From the NCBI GenBank assembly GCA_903831485.1, contig CAIKXW010000450.1:1-9266 (forward strand): DNA of 9,266 bases, written 5' to 3'. This document shows positions 1 through 5,395 of the stretch, piece by piece. Both the position numbers and the translations under genes were made by a program. Below the pieces are notes generated by a model, which saw only the letters and a program-made list of their open reading frames with translations, was not told the DNA's origin and did no database searches. The stretch is from an uncultured Alphaproteobacteria bacterium. Its GTDB lineage: Bacteria > Pseudomonadota > Alphaproteobacteria > Caulobacterales > Hyphomonadaceae. The stretch's first letter is position 1. Each line of letters begins with the position of its first letter.

Positions 1-31
1 GACTGGCTGCCCAATGCGAAGAGCTTAGCTA

Positions 32-115
32 CTACTTCTTCTTCTTCGCAGCTTTCGCCGGCTTCTTGGCGGCGGCTTTCGCCGGCTTCTTCGCAGCTTT
101 TTTGGCAACAGCCAT
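32..115 (-). CDS. Tiny lysine/alanine/proline-rich basic protein (27 aa)
   Basis: This is a complete small ORF of 27 codons that opens with ATG at 115 and closes with two successive TAG codons (32-34 and 29-31). An AAGGAG Shine-Dalgarno sequence lies 8 bases upstream of the ATG (about 124-129 on the minus strand), among the best in this window. The product begins MAVAKKAAKK and contains only Lys, Ala and Pro after residue 4. It is built from two copies of an eight-residue unit, AAKKPAKA, followed by a KKKK tail, and it has no acidic or aromatic residue. The composition matches the disordered tails of bacterial histone H1-like and HU-type nucleoid proteins, so nucleic acid binding is a reasonable inference but unproven. 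It lies 100 bases downstream of the Sua5 gene on the same strand. I see no convincing promoter or terminator of its own; the window ends 31 bases after the stop. Standard gene callers would miss it because of its length. Confidence 0.68.
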   Translation of the reverse strand: MAVAKKAAKKPAKAAAKKPAKAAKKKK

Positions 116-215
116 GGATGAGTCTCCTTGAGTGGTCCCTCAGGCGCCGCCCGCTAGCGAGCGGACACCCATCGATGCTGAGCCGTCTCCGATCGGCGAC
201 GACTCAACGAATCTG

Positions 216-1208
216 TCATACACCAGACTCGCGCGAGAGTAGAGTGCCTCTTCGCAAGCGATCATTGATCGCCTCGCCGAGTCCCGTCTCCGGAATCGTC
301 TGCACCGCGATCATCGCGTGTGACTCATCGAGCGTGCGCAGCATCGCGAAGAGGTTCGACGCGGCCTCGATGAGGTCGCCGCGAATCGAAAGGTTGAGCG
401 ATGGTAAAACGCCCGGAGGCGGCGACCCGAAGGCGAGGAAGGCCTCGCCTGACTCGGCATGCGAGGCGTCCATGCGGAGACGCGCGCGGGGTGCGTAGTG
501 ACGCTTCATCATGCCCGGCGCGAGGATGCCTTCGGAGGCCTCGGGCGACCTCAGCGGGCCTGTGAGCAACTCGATATCGGAGCGCGCGATGGCGCCTGGA
601 CGGAGCATAACGGCGTGCGATTCACCGGGCGCGATGATGGTCGATTCAACACCCGCAATCGCCGCGCCGCCGTCAACGATGAGGTCGATGCGAGGGCCGA
701 GTCCGGTGGCCACATGCGCCGCTGTGGTGGGGCTCAACTGCTCTGACGGATTAGCAGAGGGAGCGGCAAGAGGGCGGCCGACGCGCGAAATAATTTCAAG
801 TGTTGCAATGTGTTGTGGAATGCGGAGGCCGATCGAAGGGAGGCCCGCGGTGGCGAGATCGTGCACGGGGCAGTCTGGCTTGCGCGGCAGCACCAGGGTG
901 AGCGGGCCTGGCCAGAAGCGCTCCGCGAGGCGGCGCGCGAGCGGCGTGAAGTCCGCTAGTGACTCGGCCATCGCAACGCTCGCGACATGACAGATGAGCG
1001 GGTTGAAGGAGGGGCGTCCCTTCGCTGTGAAGATCGCGGCGACGGCGGCCCCATTCGTGGCGTCGGCGGCGACGCCATAGACGGTCTCGGTGGGCACCGC
1101 GACGAGCCCTCCAGCGAGGAGGATGCGGGCTGCTTCGTCGAGTGATGAGGCGTCCACGCCCACGATGCGCGCGGGATCGCGAGAGGCATTATGTGAATCG
1201 GAGTTCAT
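216..1208 (-). CDS. tsaC: L-threonylcarbamoyladenylate synthase, two-domain Sua5/TsaC2 type
   Basis: This cytosolic enzyme makes threonylcarbamoyl-AMP from threonine, bicarbonate and ATP, the first step of the t6A37 modification of ANN-decoding tRNAs; TsaD then transfers the group with its partners. The 330-residue product has a YrdC domain at about 23-208 and a Sua5 C-terminal domain at about 242-325, the size usual for Sua5 rather than short TsaC. Visible motifs are PTETVYGV (39-46), the KxR motif KGR (63-65), WPGPLTLVL (99-107), GLRIP (127-131), the SxN motif SAN (151-153), GVESTII (186-192), LRPGAI (202-207), the conserved inter-domain linker PGMMKRHYAP (231-240) and the C-terminal GLGEAINDRL signature (309-318). 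No key residue is missing. The start is the first ATG in frame, with GGAG 10 bases upstream. It is separated from the upstream b561 gene by 388 bases and probably has its own promoter. The symbol sua5, ywlC or tsaC2 would be equally fair. Confidence 0.96.
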   Translation of the reverse strand: MNSDSHNASRDPARIVGVDASSLDEAARILLAGGLVAVPTETVYGVAADATNGAAVAAIFTAKGRPSFNPLICHVASVAMAESLADFTPLARRLAERFWPGPLTLVLPRKPDCPVHDLATAGLPSIGLRIPQHIATLEIISRVGRPLAAPSANPSEQLSPTTAAHVATGLGPRIDLIVDGGAAIAGVESTIIAPGESHAVMLRPGAIARSDIELLTGPLRSPEASEGILAPGMMKRHYAPRARLRMDASHAESGEAFLAFGSPPPGVLPSLNLSIRGDLIEAASNLFAMLRTLDESHAMIAVQTIPETGLGEAINDRLRRGTLLSRESGV

Positions 1209-1327
1209 CGAATTTCGACTCCGCGGACAAGCGAGATGCGGCGCCCGCGAAGGTCATCGCGAGGCGCCGAGAGTGGTCGAGCGAGGGTCGCGATGAGGGA
1301 CTCGCGCGGTGTGATTTCGGCTCCGCG

Positions 1328-1353
1328 CTGTGACCTGATGGTCACAGTTTTTT
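1328..1353 (+). terminator. Strong intrinsic terminator on the plus strand, without an obvious gene
   Basis: A perfect 8-bp stem, CTGTGACC (1328-1335) and GGTCACAG (1340-1347), closes a four-base TGAT loop and is followed directly by six T residues (1348-1353). This is the canonical layout of a Rho-independent terminator for plus-strand transcripts. On the minus strand the stem is followed by GCGCGG, so it is not a terminator in that direction. The nearest plus-strand sequence upstream is the antisense of the Sua5 5' end, with no credible coding gene. Alternatively the dyad could be an operator: it contains TGTGA and TCACA half-sites like those of CRP/FNR-family sites, but spaced by 8 rather than 6 bases. 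Confidence 0.6.
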
Positions 1354-1447
1354 GTGGATGAAGTGCCGTGCGAGGCGCCCATTTGAAGTCGCGATGAGGT
1401 GTCGAGACGAGTCGTGAGGACGAATCGCGGACGTCGGTGAGCGCGCT

Positions 1448-1487
1448 CTCATCGTTCGAGACGGCCTTCGGCCTCCTCAGCATGAAG
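1448..1487 (-). repeat. REP-like intergenic palindromic element, copy A (inverted relative to copy B)
   Basis: Read on the minus strand this element has the order CTGAGGAG, then a GGCC-GAA-GGCC mini-hairpin, then CGTCTCGAA, flanked by imperfect complementary arms (CTTCATG and CGATGAG). The same order and core words recur in copy B at 1518-1562 on the opposite strand, 30 bases away. Elements with this layout are common between genes in alphaproteobacterial genomes. They are usually regarded as REP-like sequences that may affect mRNA ends or transcription termination. Confidence 0.7.
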
Positions 1488-1517
1488 GCGCTCGCTGCCA
1501 GCGTGAGTGTTGGTGAG

Positions 1518-1562
1518 CCCTTATCCTGAGGAGCTGCGAAGCAGCGTCTCGAAGGACGAGGG
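1518..1562 (+). repeat. REP-like intergenic palindromic element, copy B
   Basis: Outer arms beginning CCCTTATCCT (1518-1527) pair with AGGACGAGGG (1553-1562) apart from two positions. Inside these lie CTGAGGAG (1526-1533), a mini-hairpin GCTGC-GAA-GCAGC (1533-1545) and CGTCTCGAA (1545-1553). It begins 34 bases beyond the stop codon of the b561-YceI gene, so in that transcript it would fold as a 3' hairpin. It lacks a T tract, so it is not a classical terminator. Together with copy A it forms a head-to-head pair like the REPIN arrangement of two inverted REPs. Confidence 0.75.
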
Positions 1563-1596
1563 CGTGCTTCGAGGCGCTGCGTGAGTACGGATGCGC

Positions 1597-2868
1597 TCAC
1601 TGCCGCGTCGCGGTGACGTCGATCACGATGCCGACGTCGTTGGCGACCCATTCGGCGTCGCCCTTCGCTTCGGCGGGCGTGCCGGCGCCGACATTGAGGG
1701 CGAGGCGCTGGAGCGTGGCCTCGCCGCGCGCGATGGCGGTGTCGCCATCGAGGGTGAGCGTAAAGGGGAGGCGGACCGGGTGGTCGACGCCCTTCAACTT
1801 CAGCACGCCGGTGGCTTCATATTGAGTATCGCTAAGCTTGTAGACGCCGCCGGTGACTTCGAAGACGGCTTCGGGGTGCTTGCTGACGTCAAACCAGTCG
1901 CCCTGCGTGACGCTCTCGTCGAAATAGGGCTCGCCGGTGGAGACCTTGGCCATGGGGATGGTCACGCGGATGTAGCCGTCGATAGGCGTGTCGGGGTTTG
2001 GCGCGGCTGCGGTGTCGAGCTGGATCTGCGCGGTCCAGTCAGGGAACGTGCCTTCGAAGGCGTCGCCCTGGTAGCCGGCGCGGAACTTGAGCGAGCTTTT
2101 CCCATAATCCACGGTCCATGCGGGCGCGGTGGAGGCGGACTGCTGCTCTTCTTCGGTCACGGTGGCGGCAATGGCCTCGTTGGGGCGCGCCGAGAAAAGA
2201 GAGAAGCCTGCGATGGCCGCGAAGATCAGCGCGGCGGCGCCGAAGGCCCAGATGTGGCCCTGCCCATTGTCGGGAGGGCCGGCCGTGCGGCCGAAGAGGC
2301 CCGGCGCCATGCGGGCGAGCAGGCCGTCCTTGTCGACGAACTGATGCTTCAGCGCGCCGGCGACGTGCAGGACAAGAAGACCGATGATGACCCAGGCGAG
2401 ATTGCCGTGGACCTGCTCGAAGCCTTCCTCGAGACCTTTACGCGTGGCGAGGTCGAGCGCCGGGATGCCGGGCAGGCGGATATCGACGAGGCCGAAATAG
2501 CGGGTGGGTGCGTCGGACGATGCGGACGCCATGATCCAGCCGGTGAGCGGCATGGCGATGATGAGCACATAGAAGAGGACGTGGACGGCGCTAGCGGCCA
2601 ATTTCTGCCAGCCGGGCATGGGCGGCTCGGGCGGCGGCGGGTTCATCAGGCGCCAGATGATGCGCGCCACCGAGAGCAGCAGGATGGTGATGCCGAAGGA
2701 TTTGTGGAGCTGGACGATGGCGAAGTAGTCGGGGCCGGGGTCCATCTCCTCCATCAGCCAGCCGACTGCGATGAGGCCGATGATGGAGAAGGCGATGATC
2801 CAGTGGAGCGCGATGGCGACGGCTGTGTAGCGCTGTTGCTGGGGTGGGGCGGGGGCTTCGGTGATCAT
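1597..2868 (-). CDS. Cytochrome b561 fused to a C-terminal YceI domain (423 aa)
   Basis: This is an inner-membrane di-heme b-type cytochrome joined to a YceI lipocalin-like domain. Residues about 14-190 form the bacterial b561 four-helix unit, with histidines placed as heme ligands: H22 (ALHW), H55 (QLHKSFG), H154 (VHGNLAW) and H168/H175 in the last helix. A fifth hydrophobic segment (about 206-226) leads into a linker and a YceI domain (about 245-421) that should lie in the periplasm. YceI proteins bind polyisoprenoids such as ubiquinone-8. In E. coli the b561 gene yceJ precedes yceI as a separate gene, so this gene joins the two in the same order. The frame could be extended to an ATG at 2937, adding 23 residues. 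I prefer 2868 because the b561 family starts just before the RYTAVAIALHW-type helix. Neither start has a good Shine-Dalgarno. It follows the YceI lipoprotein gene by 129 bases and is probably co-expressed with it. Electron transfer to a bound isoprenoid is inference. Confidence 0.92.
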   Translation of the reverse strand: MITEAPAPPQQQRYTAVAIALHWIIAFSIIGLIAVGWLMEEMDPGPDYFAIVQLHKSFGITILLLSVARIIWRLMNPPPPEPPMPGWQKLAASAVHVLFYVLIIAMPLTGWIMASASSDAPTRYFGLVDIRLPGIPALDLATRKGLEEGFEQVHGNLAWVIIGLLVLHVAGALKHQFVDKDGLLARMAPGLFGRTAGPPDNGQGHIWAFGAAALIFAAIAGFSLFSARPNEAIAATVTEEEQQSASTAPAWTVDYGKSSLKFRAGYQGDAFEGTFPDWTAQIQLDTAAAPNPDTPIDGYIRVTIPMAKVSTGEPYFDESVTQGDWFDVSKHPEAVFEVTGGVYKLSDTQYEATGVLKLKGVDHPVRLPFTLTLDGDTAIARGEATLQRLALNVGAGTPAEAKGDAEWVANDVGIVIDVTATRQ

Positions 2869-2997
2869 GGCGTGTGCTCTGCGCGGCAATGGTGCTCGAG
2901 GTTGTATGTCACGGAAGGTGGGGTGGATTGAAGCCATCGCAATCGAGGGCGACCGGACCCGAGGCCTTCGATCCCGGTAGAGAAGAGTAATGGGCGG

Positions 2998-3609
2998 CTA
3001 GCGCCGGGTGAACTCGGCCTCGATGACGATCTCGACCTCGTCTCCGACGAAGGAGGCGTAGCGTGTCAGGCCGAAGTCGGAGCGGTTGAGCTTTCCCTTT
3101 GCCGAGAAGCCGACGGCGGCGCGGCCCTGGTAGAGGGCGGCGCGATCCATGCCGCCATTGTAGGCGACGTCGAGCGTGACGGGCTTGGTGACGCCCATGA
3201 AGGCGAGGTCGCCGGTGACGCGCCCGGTGAACTGGCCGGTGGTCTCGATCTTCGTGGAGGTGAAGACGATCTGGGGAAACTCCTTCCCCTCCATGAGGTC
3301 TTCGCCGATGCGCTTGTCCCATTCGGCGTCTGTGGGGTGGTCGGTGCGGACGCTCATCGGGTTGATGATGGCGTCGAGCTTCGCGGCGGTGGGGTTGGCC
3401 GGGTCGAAGTCGAGTGTGGCGTCGAAGTCGGCGAAGCGGGCCGTGTACCAGGAGAGGCCGAGGTGCTTCACGCGGAAGGTGAGCGAGGCGTGCGGCTTTT
3501 CGAGCTGGTAGGCGCCGGCGGGCAGGGCGCGAAGGGTCTGGGGCGATCGCTCGGCTGTGAAGGCGCAGGCGGTCAGCGCGAGGGGAAGCAAGAGAGTAAG
3601 CAGGCGCAT
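2998..3609 (-). CDS. YceI-family lipoprotein (203 aa)
   Basis: The product starts MRLLTLLLPLALTACAF, a lipoprotein signal peptide with lipobox L12-T13-A14-C15. C15 would be lipidated, and Ala rather than Asp at the next position favours outer-membrane sorting. The remaining ~185 residues form a single YceI domain: YQLEKPHASLTFRVKHLGLSWY near the N-terminus, the FDATLDFDP strand, EFPQIVFTSTKIE, GDLAFMGVTKPVTLDV and the closing EVEIVIEAEF. YceI folds are lipocalin-like beta barrels that hold a long polyisoprenoid chain. The ATG at 3609 is chosen over the longer open frame (to 3837) because it begins the signal peptide and has GGGAG 6 bases upstream. It lies 152 bases after the secreted YceI paralogue, with which it shares many positions, so the pair probably arose by duplication. 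A TATAAG motif at 3634-3639 may give it its own promoter. Confidence 0.93.
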   Translation of the reverse strand: MRLLTLLLPLALTACAFTAERSPQTLRALPAGAYQLEKPHASLTFRVKHLGLSWYTARFADFDATLDFDPANPTAAKLDAIINPMSVRTDHPTDAEWDKRIGEDLMEGKEFPQIVFTSTKIETTGQFTGRVTGDLAFMGVTKPVTLDVAYNGGMDRAALYQGRAAVGFSAKGKLNRSDFGLTRYASFVGDEVEIVIEAEFTRR

Positions 3610-3633
3610 GCAGCGCTCCCGAACTGATCTCTC

Positions 3634-3639
3634 CTTATA
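3634..3639 (-). promoter_or_regulatory. Possible -10 element for the YceI lipoprotein gene
   Basis: On the minus strand TATAAG lies 24 bases before the ATG of the YceI lipoprotein, which would give a short leader that includes the GGGAG ribosome binding site. No good -35 hexamer is visible at 16-18 bases upstream, so this rests on one hexamer in a GC-rich context and is weak. Confidence 0.25.
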
Positions 3640-3761
3640 CGCAGGTCCGCGATGCATGCGCGCGAGGATTTGTCGGGTCGCGCGGGAGAAAGAGCCCGCC
3701 ATCATCTCTTGAGCCGCACCGGTCGGGTGCTTCCAAGGACGAAGACGGGCTCGCAGCGCTT

Positions 3762-4373
3762 CTACTTCTGGACCAGTTCGGCGTTGATCTCGATCTGGAC
3801 GTTGTCGGCGATGGGACCGCCGGCGGCCATGCCCCACTGGGTCTTGTTGATCGTGCCGACGGCCTGGAAGCCGACCTTGTGCTTCTTCGAGCGCGGGTCG
3901 TTACGGTTGCCGATGTAGGTCACGTCGAGGGTCACCGGCTTTGTGACGCTAAGGAAGGTGAGGTTGCCGGTCATCTTGCCGTTCTTCTCTCCTGTCTTGG
4001 TGACGGCGGTGGAGGTGAAGGTGATCTGCGGGAACTTTCCGGCGTTGAAGAAGCGCTCGCCGGTGGCGAGTTCGCCGTTGAAGTCGGTTGTGTTGCCTGC
4101 CGGGCGCGTCTTGGCGAAGTCGGTCTCGATCGACTTGGGGTCGATCGTGGCCGTGACTTTCGACTTGGTGACGTCGGCGGGGTCGAAGGTCAGCTGGATG
4201 TCGAAGCTGGTGAAGCGGCCCGGATACCACGCGAGACCCTGGTGGAGCCCCTTCCAGACGATGGAGGCATGGGTCTTGTCGACAACATACTGGCCGGCGG
4301 GGGCCTGGTCCTGCGCGAAGGCAGGGGCGGCGAGCAGGGTGGCGGCGGCAAGGGCGGCGAACATCGAACGCAT
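3762..4373 (-). CDS. Secreted periplasmic YceI-family protein (203 aa)
   Basis: The product begins MRSMFAALAAATLLAAPAFA followed by QDQAPAG, a clear Sec signal peptide with predicted cleavage after A20. The mature part is a single YceI domain: YVVDKTHASIVWKGLHQGLAWY, FDIQLTFDP, KFPQITFTSTAV, GNLTFLSVTKPVTLDVTY, QWGMAAGGPIADNVQIEINAEL at the end. No lipobox is present, so it should be free in the periplasm and bind a polyisoprenoid or similar amphiphile. The ATG at 4373 is chosen because it starts the signal peptide and has GGAG 7 bases upstream; the open frame extends 28 codons further without a signal sequence. It is the first gene of the minus-strand YceI group and is divergent from the secreted hypothetical gene at 4601. 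Confidence 0.94.
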   Translation of the reverse strand: MRSMFAALAAATLLAAPAFAQDQAPAGQYVVDKTHASIVWKGLHQGLAWYPGRFTSFDIQLTFDPADVTKSKVTATIDPKSIETDFAKTRPAGNTTDFNGELATGERFFNAGKFPQITFTSTAVTKTGEKNGKMTGNLTFLSVTKPVTLDVTYIGNRNDPRSKKHKVGFQAVGTINKTQWGMAAGGPIADNVQIEINAELVQK

Positions 4374-4600
4374 GAGGTAACTCCGTTGGGAGGCCGCGAC
4401 TTGGCTGCGGCGTTTGGCGAGAAGTGGGCATTCCCGAGGTGGATCGTCCAGAGGCATACGCGGCGAAGAGGGGCGGCCGGATGTCGCCTGACGCTAAGTT
4501 GATCTTTTTGACAGTGGGGCGGCGGCGGACGCTGGCCTTGGGGAAGGGGCGGAGCTAGCGTTTGCGCCGGGTCGTGACGGGCGGGTGGAGACGAGTGTTC
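4374..4600. promoter_or_regulatory. Divergent intergenic region between the YceI group and the secreted hypothetical gene
   Basis: These 227 bases separate two genes reading away from each other and must carry both promoters. The only marked AT-rich patch is about 4495-4512 (AAGTTGATCTTTTTGACA). It contains a perfect -35 hexamer TTGACA (4508-4513) for the plus strand, but the sequence 17 bases on (GCTGGC) is not a -10 match. I see no convincing minus-strand promoter hexamers and no strong inverted repeat. Confidence 0.35.
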
Positions 4601-5167
4601 ATGTTCAGATTTCTGGCGGTGTCGCTTGCGAGCGGCCTGGCGCTGGCCGCCGTGGCGCATGCGCAGGACGCCGACGATGACGGCATGGACTGCGTCTACA
4701 ACGAGCTTGTCGATAGCTACGAGCTTGTGGCGGAGGCCTTGCTTTACGGCGACCTTGGCGCGGAGGAACTCGCAAAGTCGAAGCAGGCCGTCGAGGCCGC
4801 TACGGCGCGTTGCGATGCAAGGTACAGCTATAGCGCGGACCAGGCGGAGGTCGCCGCCGAACTCGGCCAGCTGGGCTCGGCGATCGATTATCTGAGCGAG
4901 GAGTTGCTGTTCGCCGATGTGGGCGAAGCTGCGATCAGCGCCGTGCTGGACGCCTACGAAGGTTTCACTGACGACGAGTTCGAGGCGATTGGGAATCCCG
5001 ACTGGCGTGACGACGCTGCGTTCCACGCCAAGCTGAAGGCGAAGATGACGACCGCAGGAATCCCGGATGAGACCTGGGCCATCGAAACGGCTTTTACGAT
5101 CGTGGAGATCGCAGCGCTGATGGAGGAGGCGACCTACATGTTCATGCTGGAAGAGGACGCGCAGTAG
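4601..5167 (+). CDS. Secreted acidic protein of unknown function (188 aa)
   Basis: I do not recognise this family. The product begins MFRFLAVSLASGLALAAVAHA followed by QDADDDG, a typical Sec signal peptide cleaved after A21. The mature protein of about 167 residues is acidic, with many Glu and Asp, few prolines and long stretches that read as amphipathic helix (for example 32-70 and 85-125). Its only cysteines are C31 and C71, a possible periplasmic disulfide. There is no further membrane segment. The frame stays open upstream to a TTG at 4562, but the ATG at 4601 is chosen because the signal peptide starts there; GGAG lies 10 bases upstream. It is divergent from the YceI group and 228 bases ahead of the histidine kinase on the same strand. 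Codon use is typical of a real gene. Export to the periplasm is well supported; any function would be a guess. Confidence 0.8.
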   Translation: MFRFLAVSLASGLALAAVAHAQDADDDGMDCVYNELVDSYELVAEALLYGDLGAEELAKSKQAVEAATARCDARYSYSADQAEVAAELGQLGSAIDYLSEELLFADVGEAAISAVLDAYEGFTDDEFEAIGNPDWRDDAAFHAKLKAKMTTAGIPDETWAIETAFTIVEIAALMEEATYMFMLEEDAQ

Positions 5168-5395
5168 CGACATCTCGGTTTTTTTCCGGACGCCCGACAG
5201 TGTCAGTAGCCCAGCTGAATCAAAAGTCGCGCCTGCGCCAATCGCAGCACATGCCAGAACCTAATGCGGGTAGCGTATTTGCGGCTTTCTCCGGCGAAAT
5301 GCACAATGAATCAGTGGCCCAGCAGTTAATGCGATTTTCTCTTTTTGAGTTCAGTGTGCATCCCTGTTCCTGGTTAGCTCCTCGGGTATTGCGAC
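5168..5395. other. Intergenic leader of the histidine kinase gene, AT-richer than its surroundings
   Basis: A run of seven T (5179-5185) comes shortly after the stop of the secreted hypothetical gene, but no convincing stem precedes it, so I do not call a terminator. The stretch from about 5200 to 5380 has visibly lower GC than the flanking genes. It contains a TTGAGT hexamer (5345-5350), but no -10 match at normal spacing. It probably holds the kinase promoter, which I cannot place. A GTG-initiated open frame (5200-5517) crosses it and overlaps the kinase; it shows no domain or ribosome binding site and is not called. Confidence 0.4.

Larger units (their letters stand above)
1209..1596. other. 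388-base non-coding gap between the Sua5 and b561-YceI genes
   Basis: No gene can be supported here. Reading from the b561 stop toward Sua5, the gap holds a palindromic repeat (1518-1562), a second copy in inverted orientation (1448-1487), a stretch rich in GAGTCG/GATGAG-like words (about 1380-1445) and a plus-strand intrinsic terminator (1328-1353). The 120 bases nearest Sua5 (1209-1327) should contain its minus-strand promoter, but I see no clear -35/-10 pair. An open minus-strand frame does run through the gap and ends in TGA overlapping the Sua5 ATG, but it translates straight through both repeats, so it is not called as a gene. Confidence 0.7.

Noticed and set aside
1329..1346. CRP/FNR-type binding site (TGTGA...TCACA)
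   Set aside because: The half-sites are separated by 8 bases instead of the usual 6, and the directly following T run makes an intrinsic terminator the simpler reading.
1205..1651. Full-length minus-strand frame of 148 codons in the Sua5/b561 gap
   Set aside because: Its first half is simply a translation of the b561 gene end and both palindromic repeats, so the full frame cannot be an ordinary gene. Only its last part is kept, as a low-interest finding.
1591..2931. Plus-strand open frame of 446 codons opposite the b561-YceI gene
   Set aside because: It mirrors the real gene almost exactly, a common artefact in high-GC DNA where codons read in reverse avoid stops. Its product is a low-complexity Gly/Asp/Glu/Arg/Val sequence with no domain, whereas the minus strand encodes clear b561 and YceI domains.
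2952..2978. Inverted repeat ACCGG...CCGGT between the YceI lipoprotein and b561 genes
   Set aside because: The arms pair over only five bases plus a three-base inner pair with mismatched loops, and no T run follows on either strand; weak for GC-rich DNA.
4190..5173. Minus-strand open frame of 327 codons antisense to the secreted hypothetical gene
   Set aside because: It overlaps two better-supported genes and crosses the divergent promoter region. The plus strand has a signal peptide and gene-like composition, and the antisense product is an Arg/His/Pro-rich sequence with no recognisable motif.
5179..5185. Run of seven T after the secreted hypothetical gene as a terminator
   Set aside because: No stable stem precedes it; only a three-base CGC/GCG pairing is possible upstream.
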